Below, piece by piece: positions 33,401 to 42,100 of a DNA stretch of 64,000 nucleotides. Positions within the stretch are counted from its first letter, which is position 1. Each line of letters opens with the position of its first letter. Position numbers and translations under genes: made by a program. The stretch lies in the NCBI GenBank assembly GCA_000149265.1, contig CH003396.1, positions 225,536 to 289,535 of the forward strand, in the 5' to 3' direction. Origin of the DNA: Ciona savignyi. Lineage: Eukaryota; Chordata; Ascidiacea; Phlebobranchia; Cionidae. The notes under the pieces were generated by a model. It made no database searches and was not told where the DNA came from. It was given only the letters and a program-made list of their open reading frames with translations.

Positions 33401-35123
33401 GGTGACTCTCATTTTAAAATCATTGAATCCTGTATAGGAGGGGTTGGCAACTTTTCTAGTCGCCAGGCCAGATGTGGGAAAATGAAGTTCTTGGTTGGAC
33501 GGATTATTACATAATTCAATATCTTAATTAGAGGGTATGGTTATATACTCGGCCCGCGGGCAGTATGTTGCCCATACCTGATGTAGAGAAACTGAAATTT
33601 GGCTAAAAATGACCCAGTAGGAATAATTTTAACTTAAATTTATATTAACTTATCTGTGGATGCATTATTACACCCAGATGACAAAACACATGACAAAGTT
33701 CAAGTCTGTGACCATAAGGGTAGTGTATTTAAAAAATCACGCACTGTTCCTGCAGAATAGTCCAAGACGAGTAGCCTACGAAAAACAATAAAATTTTGTG
33801 AAGCAAAACGATTGAAAGTCTCACTTGATCTTCTTCGGTTAGAGGTATGAGGGAAAGTGGGATAAGAGCATCTTCACTGATAATATTGGGAGCATGTAGA
33901 AGTTCAGGGGGGACGTAATCACTTTTCTCAAACAGAGCAAGCATTTCCTCACGACCATATCTGGAAACGAGTAAAATAGGTCTTAAACAAAATGCACAGT
34001 TTTGATGTGTTTTCCTACAAAACATATAGGACAAGGAATCAATGAACTCTTAACTATGGTCATTAAAGGCCTGAGTTGACTAATCTCAACCAAAATAATT
34101 AACAAACAAGTAACCATCAAAGTAACACATTCAAAGATTACAACACCTACCGATGTTGAGCCAGCTTAAACTTCATAATGGGTTGTGTAGCTGGCGAGGG
34201 AGGTGGGCTTGTAACATTGGAGCCGCTGGATAGGTCTCTGAGCCTGTGAAAGGTGTCAAAACTCAGTTTAAGTGTCAAATAAAATTTAAAGATAAAACCA
34301 TCATTCAGTCTAAAGCGCAAAGCAAGAGCATCCCCTTAGCTACACAAGAGTTTACTTTTTATACTGGACCATTATGTAAGCCTCAACACTAGTAGGGGGG
34401 TTTCAGGATTTTAGTCCGATTTTGTCATTTTTTCTGTTTAAACTATTTCGTAAACGAAGCATTTATTAAAAGGCCAAAATAGGGCTTCACTAAGAGGCAA
34501 GAAAGATGGGCAGGACAACACACCATATCATGAGCAGGATGAAGTATTATTGTCACTAACATGAGCGGGTAGAGGTGTTTCCTCATTAACTTGAGCAGAA
34601 CGGGTTATAACAGGAGCAAGATGAGGTATACCATGAGTAGTAAGAAATATTTTTGTCGCTAACCTCAACGATATAATATCATGATATAACTGCCTTCCTC
34701 ATGATATACCTGTCCCACTAATGTTAGTGACAAAAATACTGCTCCACCCCTCTTTCCACTGTCCCACACAATAGTATGTTGTCCCAGTCCAACCATCCAG
34801 ACCTGCTGTCCCACAGATTAGTAGAGTTCTCAAAATATTATTTTTATGCTGTTATACTACAGTATTTATGCTGTTATACTACAGTATTTATGCTGTTATA
34901 CTAATGTGTAACGGTATAGTTAGATAAATTACAATCTAGAACACATGTCGTATCATATATCAAATGCAGATAAATCAGAAAAATGCCTATAGTGTTTAAA
35001 ATATAGGACTATTTAGTTAAAATGCGGATATATTGCCTAGGTTATATGTATTAACGTAGTCAAAGCTTCAAATGTTAAATCAGCATACCACTGAGGGCCG
35101 AAGTTAAGAGTTTCAGCTGACAT
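9027..35123 (-). CDS. GIGYF: GIGYF (GRB10-interacting GYF protein), complete, 28 coding exons
   Basis: A translational repressor scaffold that, in studied animals, binds the cap-binding protein 4EHP and silences mRNAs, including stalled or miRNA-targeted messages. Coding exons, in order: 35089-35123, 34151-34243, 33825-33960, 33116-33347, 29985-30149, 26420-26544, 23504-23590, 22761-22911, 22127-22399, 21771-21826, 20577-20769, 19673-19830, 18947-19128, 18271-18426, 17504-17654, 17089-17175, 16456-16530, 15995-16081, 15478-15551, 14783-14921, 14109-14180, 13544-13708, 12931-13086, 12110-12298, 11295-11448, 10300-10535, 9768-9915, 9027-9094. The sum is 3843 nt, 1280 residues plus stop, close to vertebrate GIGYF2, and all phases agree. 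Visible parts: N-terminus [12 protein letters not shown]; 4EHP-binding segment HRYGREEML (42-50); RG-rich exon 4; MPEW...FDSSGAF (268-289), the segment linked in other GIGYFs to DDX6/Me31B; GYF domain about 503-560 ([25 protein letters not shown]); Glu/Gln-rich coiled coil in exons 13-24; SIWDDDP; a helical C-terminal region ([16 protein letters not shown]) followed by polyQ; C-terminal VDPSILGFSVNAA...NMGEI. The exon 14 donor (GTTAGT) and exon 15 acceptor were chosen by phase. Confidence 0.93.
9115..9419 (-). repeat. SINE family A, full length, in the last GIGYF intron
   Basis: Tail with ATAGGAT units at 9115, complete body, tRNA head ending ACTAACCGGCCGG at about 9415. It lies 20 bases upstream (in GIGYF sense) of the last coding exon. 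Confidence 0.85.
9438..9738 (-). repeat. SINE family A, second copy in the last GIGYF intron
   Basis: Diverged copy with an inserted AACATGATAAAACG stretch. Its tRNA head ends at about 9738, only about 30 bases after the donor of exon 27. Confidence 0.8.
9915..10150. repeat. Degenerate tandem repeat with CACGATTTC/AAAAACGATTA units
   Basis: Imperfect units of about 25-28 bp (A-run, then ATTAATTCACGATTT) fill most of the GIGYF intron between exons 27 and 26. Confidence 0.7.
10305..10385. repeat. Trinucleotide tract coding polyGln
   Basis: Interrupted CAG/CAA run on the minus strand inside GIGYF exon 26, encoding a Gln-rich segment. The mixed codons limit slippage. Confidence 0.8.
10560..10916. 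repeat. Minisatellite of about 40-bp units
   Basis: About eight units of ATTCGTATCAAAACGAATT followed by GTTTGTGAGCATGGTAAAATA, alternating with a GGAGCAAAA variant, in the GIGYF intron upstream of exon 26. It decays to single motifs up to about 11040. Confidence 0.85.
11520..12010. repeat. Low-complexity CCAAGCG / GCTTGGA repeats
   Basis: The GIGYF intron between exons 25 and 24 contains short direct and inverted CCAAGCGGT and GATCGCTTGGA-type repeats, and an AACCCTAACCCTAAC stretch at about 11751-11768. Confidence 0.6.
12700..12940. repeat. Duplicated block spanning the donor of GIGYF exon 23
   Basis: The sequence around CCCACCGGTTGGGGTTG at 12925-12942 (end of exon 23 and its donor) recurs at 12752-12770 as CCCATCGGTTGGGGTTG. 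Similar AACCCCACCC flanks indicate a local duplication inside the following intron. Confidence 0.6.
13110..13460. repeat. Degenerate GTTGATATTGATAAAA tandem array
   Basis: Roughly twenty imperfect units of 15-17 bp upstream (in GIGYF sense) of exon 23. The same unit recurs in another intron at 16280-16390. Confidence 0.8.
14181..14480. repeat. 30-bp minisatellite carrying the splice acceptor of GIGYF exon 21
   Basis: Ten units of CCTGGGAAGGAATGAGATGT plus AAACATTGTG. On the minus strand every unit contains a CTTCCCAG acceptor-like sequence, and the last one is the acceptor used for exon 21 (exon start 14180). Confidence 0.9.
15087..15371 (+). repeat. SINE family A, full length, plus strand
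   Basis: tRNA head GCGGTTAGTATGGTAG and GGTTCGATTC at 15088-15145, core ACATTGCCTGAACCCAGCGG, body, and a tail ending ATCCTATCCTAA at 15371. It lies in the GIGYF intron between exons 20 and 19 (antisense to the gene). Confidence 0.87.
16280..16392. repeat. Second GTTGATATTGACAAAA array
   Basis: About seven units of the same 15-17 bp repeat as at 13110-13460, in the GIGYF intron between exons 18 and 17. Confidence 0.75.
19270..19318 (-). repeat. SINE family A tail fragment
   Basis: GGATAGGATATGATGTTCATG...GTGAATGGAAAA matches only the last 50 bases of the element. Confidence 0.65.
20309..20521. mobile_element. hAT-like MITE
   Basis: Terminal inverted repeats CAGCGTTTCCAAACC and GGTTGGGAAACACTG bound about 213 bp containing GCGGACT/TGCGGAC motifs. 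No coding capacity. CAGNGTTTCCCAACC ends are typical of hAT elements. It lies in the GIGYF intron between exons 12 and 11. Confidence 0.7.
21649..21755 (+). repeat. Family B tRNA-like element
   Basis: TGTGCGAATGGTTAACATG (A-box region) and ATCATGGGTTGGAAACTGGG (B-box region), spaced as in the other copies, 16 bases from the donor of GIGYF exon 10. Confidence 0.6.
23010..23170. mobile_element. MITE with CCCTCCTTTTAG-type ends (copy 1)
   Basis: Shares AACACT...AACCATAACTC...CATTTTAGTGTACAGTTTCCCTCC...CTTTTAGTT with the copies at 50290 and 56491. The left terminus is diverged. Confidence 0.55.
23591..24180. repeat. Diverged tandem duplication with GGGTATAACTGGGAT motifs
   Basis: Blocks at about 23630-23820 and 23880-24060 share AGACATGGGTATAACTGGGAT, AATGGTGG and GTTACAA. 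This is non-coding sequence in the GIGYF intron between exons 7 and 6. Confidence 0.55.
24200..26400. other. GIGYF intron interior, AT-rich
   Basis: Nothing recognisable: no matched exon, no tRNA-like head and no clear terminal repeats. Confidence 0.5.
26565..27135. repeat. Minisatellite of about 32-bp AAAAATTTGACGCAAATATAACTG units
   Basis: About seventeen imperfect units with the pattern TGGATACAAAAATTTGACGC plus AAATATAACTGAA. The array starts 20 bases from the acceptor of GIGYF exon 6. Confidence 0.85.
27667..27762 (-). pseudogene. Short hAT-transposase-like N-terminal frame
   Basis: 31 codons, Met to stop, rich in Lys/Arg with a QTFISYF segment. This resembles the basic start plus x-x-x-FF motif seen at the N-terminus of many hAT and ZMYM-type proteins. 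No continuing transposase domain was found, so it is at most a relic. Confidence 0.25.
28326..28499 (-). CDS. Candidate first exon with a mitochondrial-presequence-like peptide
   Basis: 58 codons from ATG to a good donor (CCATTG|GTGAGT). The peptide is basic, Ser-rich and lacks acidic residues until near its end, as in mitochondrial targeting sequences. No partner exon joined in phase (a possible acceptor at about 28105 does not fit). It could be a gene nested in the GIGYF intron or a chance frame. I do not recognise a family. Confidence 0.22.
28782..28881. other. Assembly gap (100 N)
   Basis: Exactly 100 N, the conventional placeholder for a gap of unknown size, next to TA microsatellite and inverted-repeat sequence. 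Confidence 0.99.
30235..30500. repeat. Tandem duplication of about 110 bp
   Basis: AAATTACATGGATTCTGGGC followed by ATTTTGCATAAATTATAATT and a TATTATT stretch occurs at about 30251 and again at about 30350, with a third partial copy to 30480. GIGYF intron between exons 5 and 4. Confidence 0.8.
30600..32700. other. GIGYF intron interior, AT-rich
   Basis: No exon, tRNA-like head or terminal repeat recognised in this stretch. Confidence 0.5.
32715..33135. repeat. Triplicated block containing the donor of GIGYF exon 4
   Basis: GATAAGAAATACCAAacAACATTATTACTG-type blocks recur three times. The middle copy (32930-32975) also repeats CATGTCAATGATCAGT...CTAACC..TTTCTGTTAAACCCC, which is the real exon 4 end and donor at 33080-33132. 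Confidence 0.75.
33433..33590. mobile_element. hAT-like MITE
   Basis: Ends AGGAGGGGTTGGCAAC and GTTGCCCATACCTGATG are imperfect inverted repeats. The interior has GCCAGGCCAGATGTG and CTCGGCCCGCGGGCAGTATG, a composition typical of non-autonomous hAT elements. GIGYF intron between exons 4 and 3. Confidence 0.7.
34530..34750. repeat. Imperfect inverted repeat
   Basis: GAAGTATTATTGTCACTAACATGAG (34541 on) is mirrored by ACTAATGTTAGTGACAAAAATACTG near 34717-34741, with further short inverted copies between. GIGYF intron between exons 2 and 1. Confidence 0.5.
34841..34912. repeat. 22-bp tandem repeat, three copies
   Basis: TTTATGCTGTTATACTACAG units repeated with a TA spacer, the third copy ending in CTAATG. 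Confidence 0.85.
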
Positions 35124-36181
35124 TCTTTGGTTTGTTGCAGTATATGGAGACGAATAAAATAGCGCGATGTGTGAGCAGGTTCTCTGGCACTTTTAAGGCA
35201 ATTAAGAAGAATATTTTCATACACTCCTGCAAAAAAAATTTTGTAATAATGTGGACAAATAAAAAAACTCAAAAATAAAACATAATTGAATTTCATAGCG
35301 AAATTTTTCGAACGTTTTTACTACCAAAAACCTCAAACGCTTTAATGCAGAATCTGCACAACGCACTGCCGTTTTTCCACCGTCTGTTTAAAATACAGTG
35401 CGAATATGATCAAATTAAAGATTTTAGTATGTAAACCAAACGAAAGAAGCCAAATTTTAGGAAAAGTAGTATAATTTATTTTATTTGGTATTTGTTACAA
35501 AAATAATTTATAGCATAAAATTAAAAAAATAAATTCTTAGTTGGGACCATTACAAAATGAACTTTTATTTTTAGGTAACTTTATTTAAACCATAGAATAC
35601 TAACTTACAGAAAGTTAGTATTCTATGTTTAAACTTAACTTTTGCCACTAGACTGCGCTAGTATAAATTATTAACAATTTGGTACGATGATTGCAACGTT
35701 ACAAACGATTTATTCCTATTTTATTTATTAAATGTTTTTTTTTCCGAAAAATAATTTTATTTGTTTTAAATAAAATTTGTTTTTGAGCATCAAAATTGCT
35801 GTAACACTACTAGTGGACGAATACAAATCGAATATTAGCGTGCGGTGCTTAACAACAAAAGACCGAGGATAATACCCGCATTGTTAGTTTACTCAGCGGA
35901 AACCGAGCGTCAGTGCACTCTGTATGACACAGTACACTTAAGTCTCGTAGTACCTTAGTGTGATCACACATTCTCGTTAATGCTTAACTAGGCCAATCGT
36001 CATCTGACCGCTAGAGAAGTTTTTGATTATAATGAATTTTATTTCGGAATAGAAAAAAACATGATTTTTGTTTCACATAATTGGTTTAATCACGAATGCT
36101 AGACTTTTAACAGTGCATTTTATTTTTTTTCAGTGTAAAATGCTAGAATTTGGGTGATAGTTGTTGGCTACTAACTGAACA
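35124..36181. promoter_or_regulatory. Divergent promoter interval of GIGYF (-) and the MIEAP-like gene (+)
   Basis: The two start codons face away from each other about 1.06 kb apart. The interval has no supported exon and holds the hairpin at 35591-35627. Shared regulation is an inference from the arrangement. Confidence 0.5.
35591..35627. promoter_or_regulatory. Perfect 16-bp inverted repeat with 5-base loop
   Basis: CATAGAATACTAACTT and its exact reverse complement are separated by ACAGA, and weaker pairing (TTTAAAC/GTTTAAA) extends outward. It may form a cruciform or be a tiny palindromic insertion. Confidence 0.75.
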
Positions 36182-39100
36182 ATGAGTACATTAAGCGATG
36201 GAGGTAACAGCGCAAACGTTCGACCACCATCGAGAATAAGACGAGATAAATCACGTTCAAGTTCAAAACTAAAGTGGAATAACGTGACATCCACAGATAA
36301 TGGACCAATGTACTTAATATTTATACCTTTTTTTACAAGTTCTTAATAAATTAACTAGGCTTGTGGTAAGCAAACCCTGTGTAGTGAATTGAATGAATAT
36401 ATGCAACAAACAGTACCGTTTATAGATCCTTAGTCTGTTTCTGGTAAAAATATGAGAATTATAGTGGATTTTTGAGGTAAAATAATGTGTGCTAACTTCC
36501 ATGTTTATAAAAATGTTTTGATTAGCATTAAATAGTTTTGACTCCGTCCCTAATTTTCACACCAGGTTGTATATGTTACTGTAGTCCATATAAAAAGAAA
36601 TTTGACTGACAGTCTAGCTACTTAGATTAAGAAATATTGTGAAGAAACATACGTAATATGACTACTTGCCTAGATGATTAAAAAATCTGAAATTGTACTT
36701 TACATTTTAAAAGGTCCACAATATCTGTAGGTTTTTGAAAATATAACAACCATTAATTCTTTTTATAATTTTCAGACAAACCCCTTCATTAAAAGTTGAG
36801 GATTATGAGCCAGGATATGCACTCAGAAGAATTGCTTTGCTCTATGAAAGCAATAAGAATGAAGAAGTTGCTGCACTTATCAATAATCTCTCTAAATCAT
36901 CGCTGAGCAAAATCTATCCTCAGTTTCCAATTGAGCTTTTTATAGATGGAATTCCCCAAACATTAGGCATCATTAATGCTCTTTATTCAAGAGTGTTTTT
37001 AGAGGTATTCAAGAATTAATAGTTTTTATTATGTATTCTTCACATAATGTTTTCTACCATTTTCTGTTCAAATTCTATGTGTAATTATATACTTAAAAGT
37101 TGAATAAATAAAATGAAATTGAATAATTCAATTCAATTTGGGAAATCCCCCCATTGTAGGTTTTACTTATTGCACAATTTACTTTCAATAATGAAGTCCT
37201 GACTGCTCAGCCGATTAGAGTGTCAACCGAATGGTCGTAGGATCCAAACCAGCTATCCAAATGATCAGTTGTGTTTTTTTGCAAAGCATTTAATGGTTTT
37301 TCCTTTTTTCTATCATTTAATATATTTAATATATCTCTCTGTTGTGTTGTATTTTGCTCTATTAACTTAATTATTGTTTTTTGGGGAAAGGGGGCAGTTG
37401 ACTTGTTGACCGTACGGTCGTTTCGTTGCCTCCTGGTCATAATATCTATATAAATTCTAATTATTGTGTTATAATTCATTGTTATTTTTTGACCAAACAA
37501 AATAAATGATTCTTGATTCTTGAATCTAGTGAAAAATGGGTTTAAATAAAGCAGACGAATTGTCTCACAACACTCTGCATTAGCTTTGGTAATTCAAAAC
37601 AGATAATATGATGTTTGCCCTTGTCACAATGTTCATACTTTTTAAGAGTTTTTATGTCTGTTCAGAAAAATATCCTGTATTTTAAATTTATAACCATGGT
37701 AGCCATGTCTTTTAAAGTAAATTAAGAAAACAAAAACTAAAATTTAAGTTATCGATTCACATGTTTACCTGGACTGTTTATTGTTGCAGAGGCCACATAC
37801 CTTTCCTGTTGATAAACTACCCCTGAGTGCACTGGTGATGCAAATTGTGAAGCTGTATGCAAGAAGCTTGGTAACAGACTTGCCAAAGATTCCCAATTGG
37901 GACCGGCAAGAAACACAATGCAAGAATCTTTTAAAGGTAAAGAGTGGAAATTTTGCCTAGTTTAAACATTAAACATATCCTTTAAAAGCTATTGACTCCT
38001 TTTTTATTTTAACTTTATTTTAATTTCAATTGTTTTGCAAATTGTCTAGAAATATTTTCTAAAATTAAGTTTAAGGTATCATTTTACATAACATAACTAA
38101 GTCTTTGGGAAAGGCACTTAGTTACCAGTCATAGTCTGAACCTAGTGGAGTTAAAAACACTGTAAAAGTGAGTCTATTGCATACAACGCACTGTTATAGC
38201 TTCAGTTACTATTAGTGGAAATAAGGTAATCTCTTCAGTGTCAATATTATAACACACCTTGCATATTAGCATCCTTAGAATACTGGGATAAACTTGTATA
38301 ACTGCCCAACATCAGGTTACCATTTATAACTACAGCTTTATACATTGGACAAATTTTCCTAGATCGCCGGCTATGCGGATGGCATCGGGATACTAAAGAT
38401 GCTTCGTCACCGTAGGAGGTGCTTGGATCGTGCACTAGAGGGACTCGGTGAGCACGGAGCAGTGTCGGTTGAAACATCACCGATCGGGGAGGAGGAAGTG
38501 AAAACGGAGATGATGTCGTTGCCAGCTGCTCTCCGCACTGAGCTGGATCGAATGATCATAAACTGCAAATTCTCGTCGCAAAAACTGAACCGCGCGAATC
38601 GTACGCTCTTGGAGCGAGACCAGGACACTTCACCGTCATCCAGGAAGAGCTTGTTTTCTCCGGACTCTAATAAAATCGACAAACTGAACTCTTCGTTTGA
38701 ACTGTCCTCCGAATGCAACCACCAACGAATGATGAAGTATACATCTACCGATATACAGGTAATTTTCATTGAAACAACAGCCTTTTTAGCAGCATACTTT
38801 ACCAGCCTTTAATATAGGCATTGGCCAAATAAGTAAAGTAAAAGTGAACTCTTGTATTTTCCGCAAAATTCAAAATTTGAACCTATAGGTAAATTCTAAG
38901 AACCAGTTTCGCCAAAAAAACACTTATAATCTTGTAGTGTGTTTAGGAATCTGTTTAATTTGTAATGATAAATAGTACCTTGTTGAACATTAGGATATGA
39001 TAGGATATTCAGGTTTATCCTCGTGGGCAACACAATGGGCTTTTACACACATGCAATCGTCAGATCATCTTGTTAAGTGCTCTGCCTAAGGCAAAATCAA

Positions 39101-42100
39101 CTAGCTAGGGACTGGTTTCGAAACTGCAACCCTTTCACTGAAAAGCAATGCACTAACCCACCAAGCTAACGGCGAGACCTGGTAAAACTGACATAGCTTT
39201 AGTACTGATTTATTGCACAGTATTTTGAAGCTTTATTTCCCCAGGAGCGTCTGTACAAGAACAAAGCAATTCTTAACATAGTTGAACCAACAATGAACTA
39301 TGCACAACTTCCAAGACTGGTTTCTATAATGCAAGTAGGTCGAATACAATATATAAGTCTTTATTATTCCACAATGTATTACTATTAATACAATATGTTA
39401 TATATTACCCACAATATAACTAGTATGATTTATTTATTGAGTTTTCTCTTGATTGCATTACAATGCAAATGTTTGAAGGTAAAAAAATTAATAGCAAACT
39501 GTAAATAGGATTCTTGCACTTTTGCTCACCTTAAATTAAATACAAAAGTACAATATCAATTTCTGTAAAAGACTAAGTCTTAGATTGGTTTGGAAAAATG
39601 GAAAATGTAATTTTTTTATATATAAATACGTATATTTTTTGTGTGTTTAAATAAATAAAATAAATAAATAAAGAAAAAAAATCATTTTAATACAGTTTAT
39701 TATAACTTGATTCTTGATTTTATAATTTTAAAATAAAAATCATTAAGCCCAACGCGCATATATTTTGCATATTTATATATATATATATATAATATATGCA
39801 TGTATATACTGATGTTTTTGAATGAGGTCTCAACTGAACTTCCCCACTTACAGGACAGGATAGAGAGAGACAAGGACCTCCTTCTAACCTTTTCTCAACT
39901 TCGTAAAGAAATTATTTCAGTTCCGGTTGATTCAAAACTTGCACCGGAACTAAGTCATTATTCACAAGCCTTTAATGCTGTAATCACTGTGCTCAAGGTA
40001 AAACACTGTAACAACATTTTTGCTGTGCTATGTAGCTTATTGCTAGTGGTATATGGCCATGTAATATGCTACTTTATTTTCCCTGTTCATCAAGCTAATG
40101 ATGAGTAATTTTACTGCACCAGATAAGTCATAAAATGTTCTACGGTATGCTCTGTTGTGTTAGTGCAACATATTTCAGTCGAAAGGTTGCTGGTTTGAAA
40201 GTGGTAGCTATGTAGTTGGTTGTGTTCTGACGTAGGCACTTATTGCCTAAGCTCAATGGATTGGGTTCTACTTATAAATGTTACAATCATACCCAACACT
40301 TTGCAAAAGCTTCAGTAACCTGACGGTAAGCAAAGGTACTCTAATGATTGTCCGTATGAAAACATTCATTGCAATTTACCATTCAAGGGGACCCTATCTT
40401 GTAAAATTTAAACAAAGTGCATGACAGGAATTTGTGCCAGATGACCCAGGCACTCCAGAAACCTTCTCCACCGGCGGTTTTCGCAGCGATTCTGAATCGA
40501 ATATCAGCCCAAATAAATCGAAATCTTCATCTAAGGGATCTCCTAGCCACAATGGTAAGTGTATAGCCATGTAGCACATATTCAACTGTACAAAACATGA
40601 GCTTTACTGGTATTACCTTGGGCTACCAGTCGAAAGGGAAGTAAACCCTAAACCAGTTGCCGATTGTTTGTGTCGGCACAACTCTTCTAGATGTTACACC
40701 GTGTATAAATAGATCATACAGGAACTGTTACAAACTGTTACATGTTTCCATCATTTTTAACCTAATAAAATAGCTACGGTAACCCAATTGTGAGCACAAG
40801 CATAAGACAGTTAAAAATATTAAATCTATTAAAGCAAGCCCAGTCGACTATTGTTACTCAAAATATAAAAAAAAAACGATTGTGAAATGTATTGTGAAAG
40901 AATTTAAATTTTTAATTAAAAACAAACAGCATGTATTATTGCAACATATGGGGTTTGTTAAAAATATCGTTTTTAATGTCAACTTAGTTAAAATTTTACT
41001 TTACATTCCGATTTTAACCGTTTTGGAATGTATTATCACTTAGAACCGGTTTCAATTGCCTTTCAATGAGACTAGAAAGGCCAGAGTAGCTCATACATGC
41101 AATAAAAATGTTCAAAGCCCCTTTAGTTTATAGAGGTACTTCAAAATGGCAAAGTACTGTTTGGTATGACTGTTCTTTTGTGGTGTTCTGTTTGTTTTAC
41201 TGATTTAAACTACAACAGCTGCGCAATTATTGTAACAAGTTCATTTCCAAGTCAAGTACTTAAAGCGGCCGGTGTTTAAGAATCACTTAGTTTTCCTATC
41301 CGCTCAAGTCAATGGAGTAAAGTGTGACTACAGTATTCTCCACACCAGTGTATAGGGAACCTTTAATTTATGGAACAAAGCATTTTTGTAAATCTATCGG
41401 TTAATATTCAAGCAATTCCTGTGCATGATTTTGTTAAAACAAACTAAAATTTATAAACAAATATTTTTTGTTTTAAAATAATATAATCAGTCCTTCATGT
41501 AAATACAGGTAATCATACCAAGCCCTTTAAATACCATATTACTTAGAAACAATTGAAATTCTTGTACACCTGACATTATTTTTTTAAATAAACAGACGTG
41601 TTTTGACAATCTGTTATGATAACAACTGATTAAATCCTATTAAGGGACAAAAGCAGATATTTTGTGCTAAGAATCAGTCCCATTTCCCTGAACCATGGTA
41701 TGTGCATCACCCCTTGTATCAATTCGAATATACAGTGTTATTAGTTTATTTTCAACTTTTAAAAGAATCTTTAAGCATTTTAAAGCAAGAGAGTACTGGT
41801 AATTTTTAAAGTTCTTTGCAGCAATATTCTGCATATTCATTATTACCTCACAAAAGTATTTCCATCCTTAATGTCCACTCTTTACTTATATCAACACAAT
41901 GCGTATGGTAACACAATGTTATCTTGTTTGTTTATATAGGTCACTTTTCCGTGACCCTTTCAATACAACTGGCGCCATCATTCCAATGTTTTGTTATTTT
42001 TGGATTGTCCGATTTTTAAATTTCATTGAATCATTATTTAAAATGTGTATTATTATTCACAAATTACAGGTAAATTGCAATATTATCTATAAATTACTAT

